Below are positions 23,051-28,904 of a stretch of DNA of 32,794 nt, one piece after another. This DNA is from Candidatus Poribacteria bacterium (lineage in GTDB: Bacteria > Poribacteria > WGA-4E > WGA-3G): positions 1 to 32,794 of the forward strand of contig JAGFCB010000240.1 in the NCBI GenBank assembly GCA_022394775.1, written 5' to 3'. The first letter of the stretch is position 1, and the number at the start of each line of letters is the position of its first letter. The notes under the pieces are model-generated. The model was not told the origin of the DNA. It ran no database searches and worked only from the letters and a program-made list of their open reading frames with translations. The translations under genes and the position numbers were made by a program.

Positions 23051-23197
23051 TAACCCCCTAAATCCCCCTTATCAGGGGGACTTTGAGTCTAAATCCCTAA
23101 CCCCTAAATCCTCCTTATCAGGGGGACTTTGAGCCTAAATCCCTAACCCCCTAAATCCCCCTTATCAGGGGGACTTTGAGAAGCTGTGTGTAAGTCC
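23051..23197 (-). repeat. Three tandem copies of the palindromic 3'-end repeat
   Basis: Units begin at 23051, 23098 and 23144 on the plus strand (TAACCCCCTAAATCCCCCTT then ATCAGGGGGACTTTGAG), with spacing of 47 and 46 bases. Each contains the CCCCCTTATCAGGGGG hairpin. On the minus strand the array starts with GGACTTACACAC, 8 bases after the lnt stop codon, and ends 46 bases before the prfB start. It probably ends lnt transcription. Confidence 0.75.
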
Positions 23198-23204
23198 GAT
23201 CTTA

Positions 23205-24959
23205 TTAAAAGTGGTCACGGCGGCGGTGTATTACGATTTGCGCACCGAACCATCCGACACAGATGATCGCACAAAGTATCGGGAACCAATCGCCGTAGCG
23301 CGTATAGAGCGTCTTTTCGCGTTCCGTAGACGAAAGGAGCTGGACAGGTGTAACGAGAATCTCCTGATCCGTGTCAGGCGTAACCATCGGGGTTGTAATC
23401 CTACCAAACTTGTCTACCACACACGTGAATCCGCCGTTCGCGCAGCGGAACACAGCGATTCGGTTCTCAATTGCACGGAAGGGTACCATGGAGAGATGCA
23501 GTTCCGGGAAAGCCGTCCCTTTGAACCAAGCATCGTTGGTGAAGACCCCCATCACGCTGGCACCTTTTTGGACAGGTCTGCGAAATTCGTCTGGAAACAC
23601 TGATTCAAAACAGATAGAGACACCAATGTCTATTCTCTTCTGGGGATCTGCTGTTCTATCTTGAACGTTAAGCACTGCCTCTTGGTAGGGAGGTCCCAAC
23701 CCGTTGCCCGAAGATTCTGTATTATCTTTAACGTTAAACACGGGTAAAAGGTTTACTGTTTTTCCTGACGTAAAGGGTTTGAACTGGATAAAGTTCGGGA
23801 TGAAATCTGGGAGCAGGTCTGCCAAAGGCACGTACTCACCAAACGGAACGAGATGCATTTTGGCATAAGCGCCGTGTATTTGTCCGTCTGGTGCTATGGA
23901 CAAAACGCGGTTGTATATGTTAACGTCCTTCCATTCCTTCGGTTCATCACTTTTAGAGTATGTGCCGATTGCGGGGTCTATCGTCTCTCCTAAGTTTGCA
24001 GTGCCGATGAGTATCGGAAGTGCTATATCGCGAAGCGTTCGGGAGAACCTTCCATAATATAGGGGCCATTGCCCGGTCAACGCCTCGCTTCGGATCGCTG
24101 TTTCGGGCCAGACGATTAGATCGGGGTTTTCGTTGGCGGCTTGGTATGTCAAGTTGATATAACGCTGCAAAATTCGTGGAAATTGATCGCTATCCCATTT
24201 CTGAAGTTGCGAGATATTACCCGGAATCAGTGCGATAGTCAGGGTTTCAGCGTCTGCAGCTGCTGTGGTATCCGATGTGGGTTTTAAAGGTTCAGCGTCC
24301 TTGAGTTGGAAGGCACCGTAGCCGAAGCAGCAGGTCGCTAAAATTAGCGGTAGGATGAGGGTACGGATTTCTTGTCGCCACTGGTGGCGGTTGCAAAACA
24401 GGAAAGCGATACTGGCATTGAAAAACACGATGACGAAACTAATACCGTGTACACCGATGAGCGATGCAGCCTGTATGCCGGGCAGGTTGTTCCATTGCGA
24501 ATACCCGATGCTGCCCCATGGAAACCCTGTTATCATCCAACTCCGTACCCATTCGAGTGCCGTCCAGATACAGGCGATCGCAAGCGGAAAGAATATGCCT
24601 GAAAAACGGATCGGGACGAATTTTATGAGTGCTGCGAAAACAGCGAAATAGAGTGCCGTGTAGCCGACGAGGAGTAAGTACCCGACCAGTGTAGCAAAGA
24701 TGTTGGCATACGGATAGAGAAGCGCGATGGCAGGGAGCAGTCCAGCAAAGAACAGCAGCCCAGTTGCGTAACCGATCCAGAAGGCGGATTTCCAGCCTGT
24801 TGCGCGGATGAGGGCAATGAAGAGTGGCACCAACGCGACCCAAGCAACAGGAAAAAAGTTTACGTTTGGGAAACTGAGAAATAGCAGGAGCGCTGAGAGT
24901 GCTGCGAGTAGCCAGTGTTGGTAGCGATTCAAAAAGGGTTTCGTGGGAGTGTCCTCCAA
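23205..24959 (-). CDS. lnt: Apolipoprotein N-acyltransferase
   Basis: Encodes up to 584 residues. About 220 residues of membrane helices are followed by a periplasmic nitrilase-like domain with the Glu-Lys-Cys triad: WPETAIRSE (about Glu286), YAKMHLVPFGEYVPL (about Lys367) and VSICFESVFP (about Cys450), then a last helix near the C-terminus. Lnt adds the third acyl chain to lipoproteins, the form LolCDE exports, which fits its place upstream of lolC and lolD. The start is unclear: the frame opens at a TTG at 24959, but GGAGG lies just inside it and no ATG is close. A start a few codons later, or at this TTG, is likely. A TTGACA-N17-TAAAAT promoter lies just upstream. Confidence 0.94.
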   Translation of the reverse strand: MEDTPTKPFLNRYQHWLLAALSALLLFLSFPNVNFFPVAWVALVPLFIALIRATGWKSAFWIGYATGLLFFAGLLPAIALLYPYANIFATLVGYLLLVGYTALYFAVFAALIKFVPIRFSGIFFPLAIACIWTALEWVRSWMITGFPWGSIGYSQWNNLPGIQAASLIGVHGISFVIVFFNASIAFLFCNRHQWRQEIRTLILPLILATCCFGYGAFQLKDAEPLKPTSDTTAAADAETLTIALIPGNISQLQKWDSDQFPRILQRYINLTYQAANENPDLIVWPETAIRSEALTGQWPLYYGRFSRTLRDIALPILIGTANLGETIDPAIGTYSKSDEPKEWKDVNIYNRVLSIAPDGQIHGAYAKMHLVPFGEYVPLADLLPDFIPNFIQFKPFTSGKTVNLLPVFNVKDNTESSGNGLGPPYQEAVLNVQDRTADPQKRIDIGVSICFESVFPDEFRRPVQKGASVMGVFTNDAWFKGTAFPELHLSMVPFRAIENRIAVFRCANGGFTCVVDKFGRITTPMVTPDTDQEILVTPVQLLSSTEREKTLYTRYGDWFPILCAIICVGWFGAQIVIHRRRDHF

Positions 24960-24980
24960 CTTTTCGGATATATCCCTTTA

Positions 24981-25009
24981 ATTTTATCCTGCAGGAAGGC
25001 TTGTGTCAA
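24981..25009 (-). promoter_or_regulatory. Promoter of lnt
   Basis: Minus strand TTGACA (25004-25009), a 17-base spacer and TAAAAT (24981-24986). The transcript start near 24974 leaves only about 15 bases before the TTG at 24959, with the GGAGG following it. This supports a start codon at or slightly downstream of 24959. Confidence 0.65.
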
Positions 25010-25021
25010 GGAAAATTAGCG

Positions 25022-25107
25022 GTCAGCCATCGGCAATTGGAACCATCAGCAAAGAGAATGTTTGTTAAACCATAGTTCTCTTGCTGACGGCTGATGGCTG
25101 ACAACTA
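25022..25107. repeat. Long hairpin repeat (TAGTTGTCAGCC family)
   Basis: The left arm GTCAGCCATCGGC (25022-25034) pairs with GCTGATGGCTGAC (25090-25102), and TCAGCAAAGAGAA pairs with TTCTCTTGCTGA further in. The whole span could form a hairpin of about 80 bases. Read on the minus strand it starts TAGTTGTCAGCC, where TAG is the stop codon of the DUF5916 gene. It can act as that gene's 3' structure. Confidence 0.65.
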
Positions 25108-27300
25108 AAACAGATCCGTTTTCAAAAGGTGTGCGACTTTGATGAATACGATCCGTTCGGTGTCGCCGTCTATGTCTCGGTTGTCGTTGTAGACGATGAA
25201 GAAATTGCTTTCGGGTCGATACTCATAGGCGAAGAGTGCGAAAACTCGGCGTTCTTTTTCTAATGTGAATTCTGCGCTGGTTCTGACATACATCCGCTGC
25301 GCAAATTGATAATTCACGATAAACCGTCGGGTCCATTCCGACAGCTGCCACTGCAACGCATCTTGTTCCTTTTCATGCAACCGTTGTAAAATGAACTCAA
25401 AACTGAGTTTCGCGGTGGGACGGATCGTAATCTCTGGACGGATGAAAAAAGTGTCCTTATCGTCCCGGATACCGAAGCTACCGGTATTTCGGATCTGTAC
25501 GTATTTTGGCGGGAACCAACCGGTGAAAAACCGCACTGTTCTGTCAGTGAAGGGTTTATTGTCGTCGTTAACGTGATAGTACCACTCAGGTCCAAAGAAA
25601 AAGAAGACATCTTTAACGCCGATGAGTCCGCTAAAACGCGCTCTATGGTTTGTGAGTTCGCCGGCGTGGTTGGCGAGTCGCTCATATTCTGCTTCGCCAC
25701 GGAGTCTTTCGAGGATACCTTTATATTGCTTATTATAGCGGCTCCGAATGACAAGCCCGCGTCTATCGACGCGCGGGACGAATCCGGTTTCGGGGTTAAA
25801 GTGTTCACCGATGTCTGCATAAATCGCGTCTAAAGAGAATACATTTGTCCGGCGGTCAAGTTGGACGAAGATTAGGTCATCCGCCGTGCTTTCCGCCATG
25901 TCGAGACCGCCTGCCTTCCATTCGCGTGCGTATTCGAGATTGAGGTTCACATCCGCTGGCAGTCGGACGCGTGCATCCATTCCACCGGCTCGGTCATAGG
26001 TGCCGCCGCGCTGTTTATTCACACCTAAAAACCCGACAGATGACGTTTTTCCGAGTTCCCTTTGCAGTCGGAGGACAGAGTAGTTATAGTTCGTGAGCGG
26101 CAACTCACCTGTTTCTATCTCTTTATCGGGGTTCTCTGGTCCCGCGACGGCACCCATAAAGGCGAGATTGTATTTACTGAATTTTCCGATAACCTTCCCG
26201 CCACCGACTAAATCTTCGACCCGTCGGCTATAGAACAGGTCGAGCGGCATCTGAAAGAGTTCGTTGCCTTCGAGGAAAAACGGACGTTTCTCAGGGAAAC
26301 GGAGCGGGATGTCGCTAAGGTTCACGAGGTCGGGGTCTGCCTCGATTTGTGCGAAATCTGGGTTGAGCGTCAGGTCGATTGTGAAATCTTTGATGGGGTA
26401 GCGGAGGTCAATCCCGGCATCCGGTTTCACTTCAAATGCAGTTTCGCTGTCACTCGCTTGCGATACCTGCGGTTTCAGAGTAGCATACGGTTTAAGCTTC
26501 ATAGGCCGCTTCGTAACAAGGTCGGTAATCGGGAGGTCTGTCATACGCCCGAATCTCGAAACGGCGTATTGGCGTTCACCGAGATCTGCCCACGTCTGTT
26601 CTTCGGCGAGTGCTTCATCGTTGCGCCAAAAGTTGATGCCCCAGGTTGCGGTTTCACGCTTCTTTGAGAATCGGAGTTCAGCGAAGGGGATGGCGAATTC
26701 TGCCGTCCATCTGTCCGTTCCTTTTACAGCCTGCCCTTGCCAATCGCAGTCCCACGAGATAGCGGTGCCGATGTTGGATTGACCGCTCCGTCTGTTCGCG
26801 CCTTCGTTAATCAAACGCCGATCGGTCTGTGTGCCAAGTGCGTTTAAGGCGAACGCGTAGCAGTTCCTGCCGTCGAGGAAGGTATCGATCAGAATTTCGA
26901 CATGGTCGTCGGAGAAGAAAAAGGAGTCGCGGCGCGTCTGGTTTGCGGCGAGGTTGTCCATATCGGTTTTGAAACATTCAAAGGCGACGTAGAGTTTATT
27001 TGCATCGTAAGCGAGGTAGATAGTGGTCGGCTGTGTTGCGGGTTCGCCACGCTGTGGTTCAAATTGGATGAGTTCACCGGTTTTCGCGCTATGTTGCCAG
27101 CACACATCGTCTAATTTTCCGTCGATTGTCGGTGGTGTTTCGGTTCGGATGGCTTTAATCGCTCGGTGTTCAGAAATTACAACGGGTTCGGTATCTGTGT
27201 CTGCGGGTAATGCCTTAACGCCGCAGAGACAGAGTATAAGCAGATAAGCGAAACGCGTAAAAAAATATCGGTTTCCCAACCGTGCTCTGATTGTTCGCAT
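25105..27300 (-). CDS. CBM9-like plus DUF5916 outer-membrane-type protein
   Basis: Encodes 731 residues. The signal peptide (RFAYLLILCLCGVKALPADT) is followed by a CBM9-like beta-sandwich (about residues 50-215): TIDGKLDDVCWQHSAKTGEL, TIYLAYDANKLYVAFECF, DHVEILIDTFLDGRNCYAF and WTAEFAIPFAELRF. The remainder is the DUF5916 region with LTLNPDFAQIEADPDLVNLS and RFPEKRPFFLEGNELFQ, which is followed by alternating beta strands that suggest a barrel. DUF5916 proteins are common in Bacteroidetes and related diderms; their function is not established, though carbohydrate binding or export has been suggested. Its own promoter lies at 27347-27375. It ends in a repeat that supplies its TAG stop. It is not obviously linked to lnt downstream. 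Confidence 0.88.
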   Translation of the reverse strand: MRTIRARLGNRYFFTRFAYLLILCLCGVKALPADTDTEPVVISEHRAIKAIRTETPPTIDGKLDDVCWQHSAKTGELIQFEPQRGEPATQPTTIYLAYDANKLYVAFECFKTDMDNLAANQTRRDSFFFSDDHVEILIDTFLDGRNCYAFALNALGTQTDRRLINEGANRRSGQSNIGTAISWDCDWQGQAVKGTDRWTAEFAIPFAELRFSKKRETATWGINFWRNDEALAEEQTWADLGERQYAVSRFGRMTDLPITDLVTKRPMKLKPYATLKPQVSQASDSETAFEVKPDAGIDLRYPIKDFTIDLTLNPDFAQIEADPDLVNLSDIPLRFPEKRPFFLEGNELFQMPLDLFYSRRVEDLVGGGKVIGKFSKYNLAFMGAVAGPENPDKEIETGELPLTNYNYSVLRLQRELGKTSSVGFLGVNKQRGGTYDRAGGMDARVRLPADVNLNLEYAREWKAGGLDMAESTADDLIFVQLDRRTNVFSLDAIYADIGEHFNPETGFVPRVDRRGLVIRSRYNKQYKGILERLRGEAEYERLANHAGELTNHRARFSGLIGVKDVFFFFGPEWYYHVNDDNKPFTDRTVRFFTGWFPPKYVQIRNTGSFGIRDDKDTFFIRPEITIRPTAKLSFEFILQRLHEKEQDALQWQLSEWTRRFIVNYQFAQRMYVRTSAEFTLEKERRVFALFAYEYRPESNFFIVYNDNRDIDGDTERIVFIKVAHLLKTDLF

Positions 27301-27346
27301 CGGTTTATATGTCCCAGGGTTCCTTTTTGCTGTCGATTTGTTTGCG

Positions 27347-27375
27347 ATTTTAGCACGGATTTACTTTTCTGTCAA
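27347..27375 (-). promoter_or_regulatory. Promoter of the CBM9/DUF5916 gene
   Basis: Minus strand TTGACA (27370-27375), a 17-base spacer and TAAAAT (27347-27352), with TGC directly before the -10 box (extended -10). The leader is about 40 bases. Confidence 0.65.
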
Positions 27376-27420
27376 TGTGGAATTGGTTATCGGTTATCAG
27401 CAGGCGGCTGTCGGTGTTGT

Positions 27421-27704
27421 TTGTCTGAATCACGGATTACACGGATTGCGCAGATTTTAGGAGGTTTCTGGTAGTCGCTGTGTCTCCTTCTGAATGATAG
27501 GTTATGTGGATTGTTGGCTTTAGATATCCGAATCCCCCCTTCATAAAGACATTCGTTTGAATCAGGGTTATACGGCTTATGCTTTCTCTTTACCCGGATT
27601 GCCTAACGCGCATTTTATTATAGAATGGACACTGATAACGAAGACTCAAAAATCCATGTAATCTGCGCAATCTGCGCAATCTGCGTAATCCGCGATTCAG
27701 ACAA
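27421..27704. repeat. Inverted pair of GTCTGAATC-GCGGATTA repeats
   Basis: The left copy (27421-27458) reads TTGTCTGAATCACGGATTAC then ACGGATTGCGCAGATTTT. The right copy (27649-27704) is its reverse complement with more internal units (AATCTGCGC repeated two or three times, then GTAATCCGCGATTCAGACAA). About 190 bases lie between them, without a reading frame. It could be a non-autonomous mobile element or two separate insertions of a dispersed repeat. Confidence 0.6.
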
Positions 27705-27724
27705 GGAGATGGGTAAGCCGAAAA

Positions 27725-28303
27725 TCAGCGCGAACGGAAAAGGAAGAAGAGTAGATAAGAAGCAACGAACAGGATATTCACGATGACCAGACACCAGCGT
27801 GCAAGTCGGGTCTTGAGTCTTGGGTATAGATAGATGGATGCCACGAGTACGACGACGCGTTCAATGGGTGCGAAGATGTTGGCGTGGTGTGCGTCGTCCC
27901 AATAGGAGATGGGGCTTTCAAAAGCATAATCGGAGAATGGATAGAGATGATGGTGTCCGTCGTCGTGGTGCGTTAGGAAGTCGAAACCGCAATGGATGAG
28001 TAGGCTCCACGCGAAGACGATTATTTTTTCGGAGTTGAGGAGGTAATATCCGATGCCTAATAGGATCAGTATGAGTGGCACAGAATTGAAGATGTCGAAG
28101 AAATTTTGCCACGCCTCGGTGAAGTATCGGGTCCCCCAGAGTTCACGTTGCGGTGTTTTAAGGATGATGCCTTCGATGATGAAGAAGATAAAGATGGGGA
28201 GGTCGGGCAGCACGGCACCAATGAAGGCATAGGGGTGGAGGTCCGGTTTGTCTCGTTTTGAGAGGAATGCTATGTTGAGGAGGGCGTGTGAATGTGTTGT
28301 CAT
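27725..28303 (-). CDS. YdjM/DUF457-like membrane protein
   Basis: Encodes about 192 residues with four or five hydrophobic segments. The landmarks are a near-N-terminal His (MTTHSHALLNIAFLSKR), GAVLPDLPIFIFFI, and a His/Asp cluster HCGFDFLTHHDDGHHHLYPF, which match the YdjM/DUF457 group called membrane-bound metal-dependent hydrolases. Metal binding by the HCxxDxxTHHDDGHHH cluster is inferred; the group's reaction is not known. The start at 28303 is chosen because the longer frame to 28381 translates an inverted repeat. The ribosome site is poor. It has no obvious partner. Confidence 0.72.
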   Translation of the reverse strand: MTTHSHALLNIAFLSKRDKPDLHPYAFIGAVLPDLPIFIFFIIEGIILKTPQRELWGTRYFTEAWQNFFDIFNSVPLILILLGIGYYLLNSEKIIVFAWSLLIHCGFDFLTHHDDGHHHLYPFSDYAFESPISYWDDAHHANIFAPIERVVVLVASIYLYPRLKTRLARWCLVIVNILFVASYLLFFLFRSR

Positions 28304-28310
28304 GGTTAAT

Positions 28311-28380
28311 GGCTGTCGGCTATCGGTTTTCAGGGAAGAGGTTTTCTTGCTGACTGCTAACGGCTGAAAGCCGATAGCCA
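28311..28380. repeat. Hairpin repeat (GGCTATCGG family)
   Basis: GGCTGTCGGCTATCGG with TTTTCAG on the left pairs with CTGAAAGCCGATAGCCA on the right. The interior contains TTGCTGACTGCTAACGGCTG. It relates to the element at 25022-25107 (shared TCAGCAAGA and GGCTGA strings). It fills the gap between the GNAT remnant and the YdjM-like gene and starts 2 bases after the remnant's stop. Confidence 0.65.
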
Positions 28381-28382
28381 CT

Positions 28383-28637
28383 TTAGAGATGCCAGACCTC
28401 GTTTGTGAAGGATGGGAACAGACAATCGAGTAAGACAGCTGCGGTGTCGTTTGTCCAGCAATCTACGAACCTTGATGTCAATTCCGCTGTGCGGCACCGT
28501 CCACAGAGCAGCTGCAGAAAGGTTAACTCTGGGAACAAGGCATCACCGGCTTCGATGTCGTCTGGTGTTGCGAATCGGAGTTTTAGGTTATCGCCCAAGT
28601 CCATGGGCATTTGAGAAAGGATCGTGTTATTTGGCAT
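28383..28637 (-). pseudogene. Probable GNAT acetyltransferase remnant with an internal deletion
   Basis: Encodes 84 residues. The first part, MDLGDNLKLRFATPDDIEAG, looks like the N-terminus of a GNAT acetyltransferase. The rest, LFPELTFLQLLCGRCRTAEL followed by TSRFVDCWTNDTAAVLLDCL and FPSFTNEVWHL, resembles the C-terminal tail of large two-domain acetyltransferases (FLxLLxGxRS..., DCW, ALFP....VW). The catalytic core between them is absent. The promoter (28668-28696) and a GGAA ribosome site are intact, so a short protein may still be made. The resemblance is from memory of family patterns, so confidence is moderate. An unrelated small protein is the alternative. Confidence 0.5.
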
Positions 28638-28667
28638 TTATGTTTCCAATCGTGTAATAGTCTGTAG

Positions 28668-28696
28668 ATTCTATCATATCGGTAGGAAAGTGTCAA
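28668..28696 (-). promoter_or_regulatory. Promoter of the GNAT remnant
   Basis: Minus strand TTGACA (28691-28696), a 17-base spacer and TAGAAT (28668-28673), 30 bases before the ATG at 28637. A repeat fragment AGTTATCAGTTATCAG lies just upstream (28704-28719). Confidence 0.6.
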
Positions 28697-28738
28697 TCTG
28701 AGTTAGTTATCAGTTATCAGGTTATTTAGTTTTCTTTT

Positions 28739-28804
28739 TTGTAGCGTATCCTGTTAGGTTGTGCTTCATACACGCATGCACAGGCTAACAGCCTATGCTA
28801 CAAG
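28739..28804. repeat. 66-base hairpin repeat (TTGTAGC family)
   Basis: The left arm (28739-28764, TTGTAGCGTATCCTGTTAGG then TTGTGC) and right arm (28778-28804, GCACAGGCTAACAGCCTATG then CTACAAG) are near-perfect complements with a 13-base loop. It lies between the GNAT-remnant promoter and the comEC promoter, which diverge. It is a third hairpin family, different in sequence from the others. Confidence 0.7.
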
Positions 28805-28856
28805 AAACCCCGCGTATTGGTAAGAGAAAAAAGTAGGTGGATATTTTAGGGTATCT

Positions 28857-28865
28857 TGGTATAAT
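28857..28865 (+). promoter_or_regulatory. Extended -10 promoter of comEC
   Basis: TGGTATAAT fits the TGnTATAAT extended -10 consensus exactly. It is 40 bases before the comEC ATG. No -35 match is seen. The predicted start is near 28872. Confidence 0.5.
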
Positions 28866-28904
28866 AGCGGGAACATTGTATCCAAAGTCCTGTATTGGGT
28901 TCAG

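Larger units (their letters stand above)
27301..27724. other. Intergenic region with promoter and repeats
   Basis: These 424 bases hold the DUF5916 promoter, a GGTTATCGGTTATCAG repeat fragment (27385-27400) directly upstream of its -35 box, and an inverted pair of GTCTGAATC-type repeats (27421-27704). No gene is seen. Confidence 0.6.

Noticed and set aside
23051..23197. Tandem repeats resembling a short CRISPR array
   Set aside because: The units are contiguous and alike over their whole length with no unique spacers, the core is a palindrome, and no cas gene is near. They belong to the dispersed 3'-end repeat family.
28304..28381. N-terminal extension of the YdjM-like protein
   Set aside because: The extra residues translate the inverted repeat at 28311-28380; the family-like sequence begins at MTTHSHALLN.
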